From positions 4,519,501 through 4,583,500 of the forward strand of contig NZ_CP013949.1 of NCBI RefSeq assembly GCF_000296215.2: a stretch of 64,000 nucleotides of DNA. The letters are read 5' to 3'. The position numbers and the translations under genes are program-made. Below are positions 48,334 through 56,647 of the stretch, piece after piece. This DNA comes from Bradyrhizobium sp. CCGE-LA001. Lineage in GTDB: Bacteria; Pseudomonadota; Alphaproteobacteria; Rhizobiales; Xanthobacteraceae. Within the stretch, counting starts at the first letter, position 1, and each line of letters starts with the position of its first letter. The notes under the pieces are model-generated. The model ran no database searches, had not been told where the DNA came from, and saw only the letters and a list, made by a program, of their open reading frames with translations.

Positions 48334-48570
48334 TCAGGCGAGCAGCAGAACGGTGCCCGCCACGATCAACACGCAGCCGACGAACATCACGAACGGCCAA
48401 TAGCTGCGGCCCTGCGTGTAATGTCCCTGGGCGCGACGCTCCGTGATCAGCGCCGTCTCGTATTCGTCCGCGGTCGAGAACAAGCAGGCGAAACCGCCGC
48501 GTGCCGAGCTAGCTGCGGCTTCGAGTGACATCAGGGCGGCTTGCGGGTCGTGTCGAGGGATCGATTCCAT
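48334..48570 (-). CDS. Small C-terminally anchored protein
   Basis: A 78-residue protein with an Ala-rich, slightly polar N-terminal part (SLEAAASSARGGFACLFSTA) and one C-terminal TM helix (WPFVMFVGCVLIVAGTVLLL). Tail-anchored proteins of this size are common but rarely characterised. The region between it and the diguanylate cyclase gene (48571-48627) is short, and they run in the same direction. No function assigned. Confidence 0.6.
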   Translation of the reverse strand: MESIPRHDPQAALMSLEAAASSARGGFACLFSTADEYETALITERRAQGHYTQGRSYWPFVMFVGCVLIVAGTVLLLA

Positions 48571-48627
48571 GACCGTGAAGGTAGGGATCGAATGGTAAAC
48601 AGAAGATTACCGCAATGCCGCCTTGCC

Positions 48628-49848
48628 TCATGCCGTCGCGGGACGCACCTGCGGCGCACCGGGCCGCGCGGCAGTTTGGCGGCGCCAGTTCTCCAGCGAC
48701 AGCGGCAGCTCCTCCGCCGCCTCGACGCGGTTACGGCCGCCCCGCTTGGCCTGGTAGAGCGCGGTGTCGGCGGACGCCAACAGCACCTCGAGCTCCGTGC
48801 CGGCCGGTCCGCCGGCGACGCCGATGCTGACGGTGGTGTCAACCGGGCCCTCATCGACCACGACGCCTGACGTCTCGAATGCCTCGCGCACTCGCTCGGC
48901 GACCAGCACGCCCTCCTCCAGCGAACACGGTAGCAGCGCGGCGAATTCCTCGCCGCCGATACGGCCCGACAGATCAGTGATGCGGAGGTTGTTGACGACG
49001 ACCGTGGAGAACAGCTTCAGCATCTCGTCGCCGGCGGGATGACCGAACCGGTCGTTGATCGACTTGAAGTGGTCGATGTCGAAGATCATGACGGTGACGG
49101 GCCGCCCGGCCTTCGCCTCGCGCTCGATCACGCGCGAGCAGGCTTCGGAGAAACCTCGGCGGTTGAGCATGCCGGTCAGCGGGTCGGTCGATGCGGCTGT
49201 GCGGTGCGCGGTCACCGTGCGCTCGGACACCAGCATGAAGATCACGAACACGGTGCCGACGGCATAGAGGATGAGCTCGACCGCGAACACCGTGACCCAG
49301 ATGCTCGACGAGAAGCCGGCATCGTGCGGGCGCAGGAAGCTGCCGATCACGATCGGCAGCATCAGCACGCAGCCGTGCATCACCGGCATCACCAAGGCCG
49401 GCCAGCGTCGCTGCACGCTTTTGCGCCGCTCGGTCCAGAGCTCGCTGGCGGTCAGTGCCGCATAGACCGAGACGATGCCGGCGCCGACGATCATGCGCAG
49501 CATGGATGCTGCGGGGTCGAGCAGCGTGACGGCGGCGACCCAGGCGATCGCACCGAGCACGAGGCCGGGCCAGTTCGGCTTGCGGCCGTGGAAGACGCGC
49601 GCCGCGTTCCACACCATGCCGCAAGCGACGAAGCCGACGGCGTTTAATGCCAGGTAGAAATGCGGTCCGAGCTTGTCGCCGGCGGCAGTCCATAGCGCGA
49701 CGGATGCGGCACCCAGGAGATAGGCAGTGCCCCACCATTTCAGCGCAGGACTGTTCTCCTGCCGGCCGAAGAACACCATCATGGCGCCGAGCAGCGCGGC
49801 AACCATGGTGGCGACCAAATAGAGCGTGATGCTATCGAGCGACATCAT
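48628..49848 (-). CDS. Membrane-bound diguanylate cyclase (GGDEF)
   Basis: A 406-residue protein with six predicted TM helices in residues 5-208, then a GGDEF domain (about 215-380) that makes cyclic di-GMP. The active site is GGEEF (residues 298-302), a functional variant. The inhibitory site RITD sits at residues 289-292, the standard five residues before it, so product feedback is expected. FDIDHFKSINDRFGHPAGDE is the metal-binding segment. A Pro/Ala/Arg-rich tail ends the protein. No EAL domain or partner gene is nearby. Confidence 0.92.
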   Translation of the reverse strand: MMSLDSITLYLVATMVAALLGAMMVFFGRQENSPALKWWGTAYLLGAASVALWTAAGDKLGPHFYLALNAVGFVACGMVWNAARVFHGRKPNWPGLVLGAIAWVAAVTLLDPAASMLRMIVGAGIVSVYAALTASELWTERRKSVQRRWPALVMPVMHGCVLMLPIVIGSFLRPHDAGFSSSIWVTVFAVELILYAVGTVFVIFMLVSERTVTAHRTAASTDPLTGMLNRRGFSEACSRVIEREAKAGRPVTVMIFDIDHFKSINDRFGHPAGDEMLKLFSTVVVNNLRITDLSGRIGGEEFAALLPCSLEEGVLVAERVREAFETSGVVVDEGPVDTTVSIGVAGGPAGTELEVLLASADTALYQAKRGGRNRVEAAEELPLSLENWRRQTAARPGAPQVRPATA

Positions 49849-50005
49849 GTCGGCCCCCTCTAAAACATAGCAGTTACGCGATCGGCCCAGCCGACTTGCG
49901 CGCCCTTCCGAATGCGACGCTATGTCCCGCGGGTTCCATTCAGGTTTTCGCGCGGCCCCAAGTTTTCCTGAAACACGCCATCAATTTGCATACAAACGAA
50001 CAGCA

Positions 50006-50033
50006 AAAAGGGCGCTGAAAACAGCGCCCTTTT
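50006..50033 (-). terminator. Terminator of rplM-rpsI
   Basis: AAAGGGCGCTG pairs with CAGCGCCCTTT around AAAA, with T residues following on the minus strand, about 45 bases past the rpsI stop. The remaining gap (49849-50005) has no gene. Confidence 0.92.
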
Positions 50034-50077
50034 GCATCTCATTGAAGCCGCTTTCGCGGCGAATGCGACGAAAGCGA

Positions 50078-50557
50078 TTAACGCTTCGAGAACTGGAAGG
50101 ACCGGCGGGCCTTGGCCTTGCCGTATTTCTTGCGCTCGACCACGCGCGAGTCGCGGGTGAGGAAGCCGCCCTTCTTGAGCACGCTGCGCAGCTCCGGCTC
50201 GAAATAGGTGAGCGCCTTGGAGATGCCGTGACGGACAGCACCGGCCTGACCAGACAGACCGCCGCCGGCGACGGTGCAGATCACGTCGTACTGGCCCGAA
50301 CGGGCGGCCACGGAGAACGGCTGCTCGATCATCATGCGCAGCACGGGACGGGCGAAATAGACCTCGACCTCGCGCGAGTTGACGGTGACCTTGCCGGCTC
50401 CGGGCTTGATCCACACGCGGGCGACCGCGTCCTTGCGCTTGCCGGTGGCATAGGCGCGGTTGAATTTGTCGACCTTCTTCTCGTGCTTGGGCGCGTCGGG
50501 CGCGGCCGCCGTCTTGAGCTGCGAGAGCTGGTCGAGCGACTGGATGGATTCGGCCAT
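50078..50557 (-). CDS. rpsI: 30S ribosomal protein S9
   Basis: A 159-residue ribosomal protein whose C-terminal tail reaches into the P site. The family signature GGGLSGQAGAVRHGISKAL is present and the protein ends in the basic KKYGKAKARRSFQFSKR. A leader of about 35 residues (MAESIQSLDQLSQL...) precedes the core, as is usual for alphaproteobacteria. It starts 1 base after the rplM stop on the same transcript. Confidence 0.98.
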   Translation of the reverse strand: MAESIQSLDQLSQLKTAAAPDAPKHEKKVDKFNRAYATGKRKDAVARVWIKPGAGKVTVNSREVEVYFARPVLRMMIEQPFSVAARSGQYDVICTVAGGGLSGQAGAVRHGISKALTYFEPELRSVLKKGGFLTRDSRVVERKKYGKAKARRSFQFSKR

Positions 50558-50558
50558 G

Positions 50559-51023
50559 TTATGCGGCCCTCGTGTTCTTGCGGTTCAACTTGGCGATGTC
50601 GATCTTCTCGGGCGTCTGAGCCTCGTGCGGGTGATCGGCGCCGCCATAGACACGGAGGTTGCCCATCTGCACGCGACCGAGCGGACCGCGCGGGATCATG
50701 CGCTCGACGGCCTTCTCGAGCACGCGCTCGGGATGCTTGCCCTCGAGGATCTGGCGCGCGGTGCGCTCCTTGACGTGGCCGACATAGCCGGTGTGCTTGT
50801 AATAGGTCTTCTGCTCGCGCTTGCGACCGGTGAGGACCGCATGCTGCGCGTTGATGATGATGACGTTGTCGCCGCAATCGACGTGCGGGGTGTAGGTCGG
50901 GAGGTGCTTGCCGCGGAGCCGCATGGCGACGATGGTGGCGAGACGGCCGACGACCAGACCCTTGGCGTCGATCAGCACCCACTTCTTCGTCACCTCGGCC
51001 GGCTTTGCCGAAAAGGTTTTCAT
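50559..51023 (-). CDS. rplM: 50S ribosomal protein L13
   Basis: A 154-residue ribosomal protein with the typical opening KWVLIDAKGLVVGRLAT and the core VERMIPRGPLGRVQMGNLRVYGG. The ATG at 51021-51023 (MKTFSAKPAE) is the expected start; the frame to 51065 is not needed. Pairing with rpsI is conserved across bacteria. The upstream gap (51024-51178) should hold the operon promoter. Confidence 0.98.
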   Translation of the reverse strand: MKTFSAKPAEVTKKWVLIDAKGLVVGRLATIVAMRLRGKHLPTYTPHVDCGDNVIIINAQHAVLTGRKREQKTYYKHTGYVGHVKERTARQILEGKHPERVLEKAVERMIPRGPLGRVQMGNLRVYGGADHPHEAQTPEKIDIAKLNRKNTRAA

Positions 51024-51178
51024 GTCAGAATTTCCGTGAGGGAGACATCGGCGCGAACACCGCACCGGACTGCGCGGGTTCTAGAGAAGAGAGGCGCAAC
51101 GGTCAATGCCCGAAGGGGTAAATTCCAGAAGCAATATCAATGGCTTAAAATTATGGTATCAAGATACCCGCAAAAACA

Positions 51179-51607
51179 TCAAATATTTGGAATGGAATAG
51201 GTCGAGGTGACATGCGCGATCGGATCGGGCGAAGAGCCTGACAACAGCTTCACCTCCCCGACCGCCAGGCGCTTGCCGAGCTTGAGCAGCCGGGCCTCCG
51301 CCAGCACATCCTGCCCGGGCTGGCCTTTGCGCAGGAAATTGATGTTCAGATTGGTGGTGACCGCGAGCCCGATCGGCCCGATGGCCGACAACAGGACCAC
51401 GTACATCGCGAAATCGGCTAGTGCCATCAGCGTCGGGCCGGACACGGTTCCGCCCGGTCGCAGCATTCTTTCGCTATAACGCTGTCGCAAGAGGCAGGTC
51501 TGGCCGTCGGCGCTTTCGATCGTGATGTCATCGCCACTGAAGGCCTGGGGAAACTCGTGGCGCAGAAACTGTTCGAGCTCCGCCACGCTCATTTTCGCTG
51601 ACGCCAT
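51179..51607 (-). CDS. PaaI-like hotdog-fold thioesterase
   Basis: A 142-residue hotdog-fold acyl-CoA thioesterase candidate. The central helix and strand of the fold are seen in GGTVSGPTLMALADFAMYVV, followed by the TTNLNINFLRKGQPG strand pair found in PaaI-type enzymes. The ATG at 51605-51607 has GAGGAG upstream; the ATG at 51619 is also in frame. It is divergent from an enoyl-CoA hydratase-like gene, which hints at fatty or aromatic acyl-CoA metabolism. Confidence 0.85.
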   Translation of the reverse strand: MASAKMSVAELEQFLRHEFPQAFSGDDITIESADGQTCLLRQRYSERMLRPGGTVSGPTLMALADFAMYVVLLSAIGPIGLAVTTNLNINFLRKGQPGQDVLAEARLLKLGKRLAVGEVKLLSGSSPDPIAHVTSTYSIPNI

Positions 51608-51693
51608 GCTACTCCTCACCCTCGCTTCACGGTCCCTGTTACATTAAGTTATCTGCGTAATCCAAATGCAATAATCCAAACGGAAACGCTTCG

Positions 51694-52518
51694 ATGTCCG
51701 CCCAGGCCGCCCGCGCCCCCTCCCCGCAACCGCCGATCCTGCTGCGCGAGACAATAGGCTCGATCGCGGTGCTGACCCTCAATCGCCCGGCCGCGCGCAA
51801 CAGCCTCTCGGAAGCCATGATCGCGAGCCTGCATGCCGAGCTCGACGCGATCAGGAACGACAAGGCGGTCCGCGGCGTCGTGATCGCCGCCAACGGTCCC
51901 GCCTTCTCGGCAGGCCACGACATGAAGGAACTGACCGCGCGCCGCGCCGACCCCGATCGCGGCCGCGCGTTCTTCGCACAGATGATGAACGCCTGCAGCG
52001 CGATGATGCAGGCGATCGTGCACCTGCCGAAACCCGTGGTCGCCTCCGTCCAGGGCATCGCGACCGCGGCCGGCTGTCAGCTCGTGGCCAGCTGCGATCT
52101 CGCCATCGCCTCGGAGGCGGCGAGCTTTGCCACGCCCGGCGTCGACATCGGCCTGTTCTGCTCGACTCCGATGGTGGCGCTGTCGCGCAACGTGCCGCGC
52201 AAGCAGGCGATGGAGATGCTGCTGACGGGCGAGCCGATCCCTGCGGAGCGCGCCCGCGAGATCGGGCTCGTCAATCGCGTCGTCCCTGCCGGGACCGAGC
52301 GCGACGCGGCGATCGCGCTGGCGGAAAAAGTCGCGTTGAAATCCGCCTACACGGTCAAGCTCGGCAAGGAAGCGTTCTACCGCCAGGCCGAGATGAGCCT
52401 TGCGGAGGCCTACCGCTATGCGGCAGAGGTGATGACCGAGAACATGATGGCGCGCGACGCCGAGGAAGGCATCGGCGCGTTCATCGAGAAGCGCACGCCG
52501 ACATGGCGCGACGAGTAG
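51694..52518 (+). CDS. Enoyl-CoA hydratase/isomerase family protein
   Basis: A 274-residue crotonase-fold protein. The oxyanion-hole segments are visible: the AFSAGHDMKEL motif and GIATAAGCQLVASCDLAIAS. The usual catalytic Glu residues of true hydratases are not seen at the expected places: GIATAAGCQL lacks one, and the ATPGVDIGLFCST segment lacks the second. It therefore resembles the ECHDC3-like branch, whose activity is unclear. The ATG at 51694 follows an AT-rich leader. It is divergent from the thioesterase gene. Confidence 0.87.
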   Translation: MSAQAARAPSPQPPILLRETIGSIAVLTLNRPAARNSLSEAMIASLHAELDAIRNDKAVRGVVIAANGPAFSAGHDMKELTARRADPDRGRAFFAQMMNACSAMMQAIVHLPKPVVASVQGIATAAGCQLVASCDLAIASEAASFATPGVDIGLFCSTPMVALSRNVPRKQAMEMLLTGEPIPAERAREIGLVNRVVPAGTERDAAIALAEKVALKSAYTVKLGKEAFYRQAEMSLAEAYRYAAEVMTENMMARDAEEGIGAFIEKRTPTWRDE

Positions 52519-52521
52519 AAT

Positions 52522-52644
52522 CGTGATTGCGAGCCAACGGGTCCGCGCGAAGCGCGGCCCGATGACAAGCTCCGCGAAGCAATCCAGAAATCCCTCCGCG
52601 AAAGCAGACTGGATTGCTTCGTCGCTTCGCTCCTCGCAATGACA
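52522..52644. repeat. Foldback repeat, family 1 (long mosaic copy)
   Basis: The outer arms match the element at 27759 (CGTGATTGCGAG at left, CTCCTCGCAATGACA at right, with GAAGCAATCCAG and CTGGATTGCTTCG inside). A second hairpin, GGGTCCGCGC-GAA-GCGCGGCCC, is inserted in the left arm. It lies between the enoyl-CoA hydratase-like and CoA-binding genes. Confidence 0.85.
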
Positions 52645-52660
52645 GCAAGAAGATGAGCCA

Positions 52661-53245
52661 ATGAACCACGACTCCTATCCCGACAATTACATCCGCGGCA
52701 TCCTCAACAGCGTGAAGTCGATCGCGATGGTCGGCGCCTCGCCGGTCAACGTGCGGCCGAGCTATTTTGCGTTCAAATATCTCGCGCAGCGCGGTTACGA
52801 CATGATCCCGATCAATCCCGGCCATGTCGGCAAGGAGCTGCTCGGAAAGCCCTTCGTCGCCTCGCTGTCCGACATCGGCCGCCCCATCGACATGATCGAC
52901 ATCTTCCGCAACTCCAGCCACATCATGCCGGTGGTCGAGGAAGCGTTGACGCTCGACCCGCTGCCGAAAGTGATCTGGATGCAACTTGGCGCACGTGACG
53001 ACGCGGCGGCCGCGAAGGCGGAATCGGTCGGTATCAAGGTGGTGATGAACCGCTGCCCCAAGATCGAATATGGCCGCTTGTCGTCCGAGATCTCCTGGAT
53101 GGGCGTGAATTCGCGCACGCTCAGCTCCAAGCGGGCACCGGCGCCGACACAAGGCATGCGTCTCTCCCTCAATCGGATGAGTGTCGGCGGCGGCAACACC
53201 GCGGCTTCCGATCGCGCCGCCAAAAACAAGACCGAGCAAAGCTGA
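52661..53245 (+). CDS. CoA-binding domain protein (YccU-like)
   Basis: A 194-residue protein with a Rossmann-type CoA-binding domain: SIAMVGASPVNVRPSYFAFKYL, YDMIPINPGHVGKELLG, the VIWMQLGARDDAAAAKAESVG segment and VVMNRCPKIEYG. A Ser/Arg-rich tail of about 45 residues follows. Its role is not established for the family; related domains occur in succinyl-CoA ligases. It runs in the same direction as the upstream enoyl-CoA hydratase-like gene but a repeat separates them, and metY follows. Confidence 0.85.
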   Translation: MNHDSYPDNYIRGILNSVKSIAMVGASPVNVRPSYFAFKYLAQRGYDMIPINPGHVGKELLGKPFVASLSDIGRPIDMIDIFRNSSHIMPVVEEALTLDPLPKVIWMQLGARDDAAAAKAESVGIKVVMNRCPKIEYGRLSSEISWMGVNSRTLSSKRAPAPTQGMRLSLNRMSVGGGNTAASDRAAKNKTEQS

Positions 53246-53382
53246 CGCGGCCCGCGAAGGATTCATATCGCGAACGCGACAATGCGTAGCACGATCGTTT
53301 CGATGTAAGCGGCGGCTTGACGGCGGACGCTGCGCCGATCAGCATGCCGCGCGATTTCAGACCACAAGAACAGGACGCCTCA

Positions 53383-54663
53383 ATGAGCGATCGCCTTCCG
53401 GGATTTTCAACGCTTGCCGTGCATGCCGGTGCACAGCCCGACCCCACCACCGGCGCGCGCGCAACTCCGATCTATCAAACGACGTCTTTCGTCTTCAACG
53501 ACGCCGACCACGCCGCCTCGTTGTTCGGCCTGCAGGCGTTCGGCAACATCTACACCCGCATCGGCAATCCCACCAACGCGGTGCTGGAGGAGCGCGTCGC
53601 CGCGCTCGAAGGCGGCACGGCGGCGCTTGCGGTGGCCTCGGGCCACGCCGCGCAGGTCGTGATCCTGCAGCAACTGCTCCAACCCGGCGACGAGTTCATT
53701 GCCGCGCGAAAGCTCTATGGCGGCTCGATCAACCAGTTCACGCATGCGTTCAAGAGCTTTGGCTGGAACGTGGTGTGGGCCGATCCCGATGACATCGCGA
53801 GCTTCGAGCGCGCGGTGACGCCGCGCACCAAGGCGATCTTCATCGAATCCATCGCCAATCCCGCCGGCAGCATCACCGACATCGAGGCGATCTCGACGGT
53901 GGCGCGCAAGGCAGGCGTGCCGCTGATCGTCGACAACACGCTGGCCTCGCCCTATCTGATCCGCCCGATCGATCACGGCGCCGACATCGTCGTGCACTCG
54001 CTGACGAAGTTCCTCGGCGGTCACGGCAATTCGCTCGGCGGCATCATCGTCGATGCCGGGACCTTTGATTGGTCCACCGGCGGAAAATATCCGATGCTCT
54101 CGGAGCCGCGGCCCGAATATCACGGCATCCGCCTGCAGGAGACCTTCGGCAATTTCGCCTTCGCGATCGCCTGCCGTGTGCTCGGCTTGCGCGACCTCGG
54201 GCCGGCGCTGTCGCCGTTCAACGCCTTCATGATCCTGACCGGCATCGAGACGCTGCCGCTGCGCATGCAGAAGCACTGCGACAACGCCAAGGCGGTCGCC
54301 GAATTCCTCGCCGGACATCCGGCGGTGGCCTCGGTGAGCTATGCGGGCCTTGCGAGCGACAAGTACAACCAGCTCGCGCGCAAATACGCGCCGAAGGGCG
54401 CGGGTGCCGTGTTCACCTTCAGCCTCAAGGGTGGCTACGACGCCGGCGTGAGCCTGGTGTCGAAATTGCAGCTGTTCTCGCATCTGGCCAATGTCGGCGA
54501 CACCCGGTCGCTTGTGATCCATCCGGCCTCGACCACGCACAGCCAGCTCGACGACGCCGCCAAGGTCAAATCCGGCGCCGGCCCCGACGTGGTGCGGCTC
54601 TCGGTCGGCATCGAGGACAAGGAAGACTTGATCGCAGATCTGGAGCAGGCGCTGGGGGCTTAA
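53383..54663 (+). CDS. metY: O-acetylhomoserine aminocarboxypropyltransferase
   Basis: A 426-residue PLP enzyme that makes homocysteine or methionine precursor by direct sulfhydrylation of O-acetylhomoserine. PLP binds to Lys209 in VVHSLTKFLGGHGNSLGG, and the GGTAALAVASGHAAQ and IFIESIANPAG segments form the cofactor and substrate sites. The length matches the MetY group better than the shorter MetB/MetC group. The ATG at 53383 (MSDRLPGFSTLAVHAG) is the normal start; the frame upstream to 53317 is unlikely to be used. The stop is followed within 2 bases by a palindromic repeat. Confidence 0.93.
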   Translation: MSDRLPGFSTLAVHAGAQPDPTTGARATPIYQTTSFVFNDADHAASLFGLQAFGNIYTRIGNPTNAVLEERVAALEGGTAALAVASGHAAQVVILQQLLQPGDEFIAARKLYGGSINQFTHAFKSFGWNVVWADPDDIASFERAVTPRTKAIFIESIANPAGSITDIEAISTVARKAGVPLIVDNTLASPYLIRPIDHGADIVVHSLTKFLGGHGNSLGGIIVDAGTFDWSTGGKYPMLSEPRPEYHGIRLQETFGNFAFAIACRVLGLRDLGPALSPFNAFMILTGIETLPLRMQKHCDNAKAVAEFLAGHPAVASVSYAGLASDKYNQLARKYAPKGAGAVFTFSLKGGYDAGVSLVSKLQLFSHLANVGDTRSLVIHPASTTHSQLDDAAKVKSGAGPDVVRLSVGIEDKEDLIADLEQALGA

Positions 54664-54664
54664 T

Positions 54665-54760
54665 GTCGTTCCGGGGCGCGACAGCGAACCCGGAACCTCG
54701 AGATTCTCGGGTGCGCAATTGCGCACCTGGGCTCGGTGCTTCGCACCGCCCCGGAATGAC
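54665..54760. repeat. Palindromic repeat (family 2) after metY
   Basis: GTCGTTCCGGGGCGCG at left mirrors CGCCCCGGAATGAC at right. In the centre lies a perfect 18-base palindrome, GGTGCGCAATTGCGCACC (54710-54727). Resembles repeats I know from Bradyrhizobium genomes; could act as a transcript end for metY. Confidence 0.75.
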
Positions 54761-54783
54761 GGCGGCTTTTTGGCTGCCGTCAG

Positions 54784-54801
54784 TTAACAGTCGTTAACCA
54801 T
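54784..54801. promoter_or_regulatory. TTAA-N6-TTAACCAT motif upstream of the small exported gene
   Basis: Two TTAA half-sites, the second followed by CCAT, lie 50 bases before the gene at 54851. CtrA sites in alphaproteobacteria read TTAA-N7-TTAA; the spacer here is 6, so this may be only partly functional. Confidence 0.3.
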
Positions 54802-54850
54802 ATCTGCCGCATACATCGTCGCTGGATCACCCCTTGATTCGGAGCCGACG

Positions 54851-55195
54851 ATGTTGCGCTGGATGATGCCTGCCCTGGCAGTGATGCTGACGGTTTCGTC
54901 CGCGCTGGCCGCCGATCTGCCGGTCACGCCGAAGCGGCGCGCCGCTGTTCCGCCGCAGGACGCACCGAAGGTTTACGTCGAAACCGACCCTGATGCCTTG
55001 ATCTCGCCGGCCTACGGCATCGGCAGCTACATCCGCAACTTGCCGGGCACGCCGCTATTGCCCGGCTCGCACACGCTGCCGGGCTATTACGGCCGCCCCT
55101 GGAGCTACGATTACCAGGGCGCGTATTACGGCGGGAAGCAGGTCGATTATTTCTGGCGCCTGCCCTACGCGTGCGGCGTTTACGGCTATTGCTGA
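54851..55195 (+). CDS. Small exported Tyr/Gly-rich protein
   Basis: A 114-residue protein with a signal peptide (LRWMMPALAVMLTVSSALAA, then DLPVTPKRR). The mature part is rich in Tyr, Gly and Pro (GYYGRPWSYDYQGAYYGGKQ, DYFWRLPYACGVYGYC) with two late Cys residues that may form a disulfide. Proteins of this look occur in the rhizobial envelope but none has a firm function I can cite. Its end is 23 bases from the convergent ctaA gene. Confidence 0.75.
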   Translation: MLRWMMPALAVMLTVSSALAADLPVTPKRRAAVPPQDAPKVYVETDPDALISPAYGIGSYIRNLPGTPLLPGSHTLPGYYGRPWSYDYQGAYYGGKQVDYFWRLPYACGVYGYC

Positions 55196-55218
55196 TCTGA
55201 TCAGCTGGAGCTGATGGA

Positions 55219-56301
55219 TCAGCCGGCCTGACCGAGCGGAACCGCACGCGGCTGCACCTGCATCGATTGCCGCGAGACCAGACGCTCCACCTGCATCACG
55301 GAAAGCATGAGCACCACGATCGCGACCGCCTGGTGCGCGAGCGCGAGGCCAATTGGAACCTGGTTGAGCAGCGTCAGGATGCCGAGCACCGCCTGCAGGC
55401 TCACCGCCCCAAACAGCCAGAGCGCGCCGCTCGCAGCCGTCCCTGCCCGCGCGCGCACTGCGTCGATCGCATGCAGCGCCGCCAGCGCGAACAGCAGATA
55501 GGCGGTCATGCGGTGCTCGAACTGCACCGTCAGCACGTTGTCGAACATATTGCGCCACCACGGCGTCTCGAACCACAGCCGCTCGGCCGACGGGATGAAC
55601 GCGCCGTCGATCTGCGGCCAGGTGTTGTAGGCGCGCCCGGCGCGCAGGCCCGCGACCAGCGCGCCGAAATAGATCTGCACGAACGTCGCGACGAGAAGCA
55701 GCACACTCGTGAACCGCAGCCGCGCCTGTGCTGCGATCTGCGGCCGCTCCTTGAGCCGCCGCACCGTCCAGACGATGCCGGCGAAGATCAGAAGCGCGAG
55801 CATCAGATGCGTCGCCAGCCGATATTGCGACACCTCGGTGCGTCCCGACAGGCCCGAAGCGACCATCCACCAGCCGACTGCGCCTTGCAGGCCGCCGAGC
55901 GCGAACAGCAGCCACAGCCGCCGCTTCAATTCACCGGACAGACCGCCGCGCCACAGGAAGAACAGGAACGGCAAGAGATAGGCGACGCCGATGAAACGGC
56001 CGAGCAGACGGTGGCTCCATTCCCACCAGAATATCTCCTTGAACTCGGACAGGCTCATGCCTGCATTGAGCTCGCGATATTGCGGGATCTTCTTGTAGGC
56101 CTCGAACGCCTCGGTCCACTGCGCCTCGGTGAGCGGCGGCACGCTGCCCGTGACCGGCTTCCATTCGACGATCGAGAGGCCGGATTCCGTGAGCCGCGTC
56201 GCACCGCCGACCAGCACCATCAGCGCGATCAGCGCCGCGACGGCGATCAGCCACGCGCGCACGGCGCGATGCGGTTCGGATGAGGCGGACATCGTCGTCA
56301 T
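55219..56301 (-). CDS. ctaA: Haem A synthase (CtaA/Cox15 type)
   Basis: A 360-residue, eight-TM inner-membrane enzyme that oxidises haem O to haem A for aa3-type cytochrome oxidase. The paired haem-ligand His residues are seen in the WWEWSHRLLGR and ATHLMLALLI segments, and again in QFEHRMTAYLL and LAHQAVAIVVL. The opening is LIALMVLVGGATRLTESGLSIVEWKPV. I chose the ATG at 56299-56301 (MTTMSASS). The frame extends to 56502 through a short tandem repeat (56311-56360), which reads as KPPWFKSPWFKAWF and is unlikely to be translated. Confidence 0.93.
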   Translation of the reverse strand: MTTMSASSEPHRAVRAWLIAVAALIALMVLVGGATRLTESGLSIVEWKPVTGSVPPLTEAQWTEAFEAYKKIPQYRELNAGMSLSEFKEIFWWEWSHRLLGRFIGVAYLLPFLFFLWRGGLSGELKRRLWLLFALGGLQGAVGWWMVASGLSGRTEVSQYRLATHLMLALLIFAGIVWTVRRLKERPQIAAQARLRFTSVLLLVATFVQIYFGALVAGLRAGRAYNTWPQIDGAFIPSAERLWFETPWWRNMFDNVLTVQFEHRMTAYLLFALAALHAIDAVRARAGTAASGALWLFGAVSLQAVLGILTLLNQVPIGLALAHQAVAIVVLMLSVMQVERLVSRQSMQVQPRAVPLGQAG

Positions 56302-56310
56302 CGGGGGCAA

Positions 56311-56360
56311 AAACCAGGCCTTAAACCAGGGAGACTTGAACCAGGGAGGCTTGAACCGGA
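56311..56360. repeat. Short tandem repeat in the ctaA leader
   Basis: Units of about 15 bases, TTAAACCAGGGAGAC, TTGAACCAGGGAGGC and a partial third copy, with a shortened unit before them. It lies just upstream of the ctaA start, on the divergent side from the DUF2842 gene. Confidence 0.7.
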
Positions 56361-56425
56361 CTGCGCGCCCCTTATAGTCCCCCGCTCCCGCAGCGCAAGT
56401 TACGCGAAAGCCACGATATTCCGCC

Positions 56426-56647
56426 ATGACGATCCGCACCCGCAAGTTCCTTGGCGCCATCCTGCTCCTGGTGCTGGCAACGGTCTGGTCCCTGCTCGGC
56501 ATGGCGGCGGCGCAGATGCCGTGGATCGCCGAGTCCGGCTGGCGGCAGGCGATCTATTACGTGGTGGTGGGCCTGGGCTGGGTGCTGCCGGCGATGCCGA
56601 TCGTGAGCTGGATGCAGCGAGCGGACCGCGTCAAGTCTGGCTCGTAG
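56426..56647 (+). CDS. DUF2842-type small membrane protein
   Basis: A 73-residue protein with two TM helices (about residues 9-29 and 42-61) split by MPWIAESGWRQAIYY. The layout matches the DUF2842 family of alphaproteobacteria, which has no known function. It is transcribed divergently from ctaA, 124 bases away. Its last 17 bases overlap the end of the convergent deacetylase-like gene. Confidence 0.8.
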   Translation: MTIRTRKFLGAILLLVLATVWSLLGMAAAQMPWIAESGWRQAIYYVVVGLGWVLPAMPIVSWMQRADRVKSGS

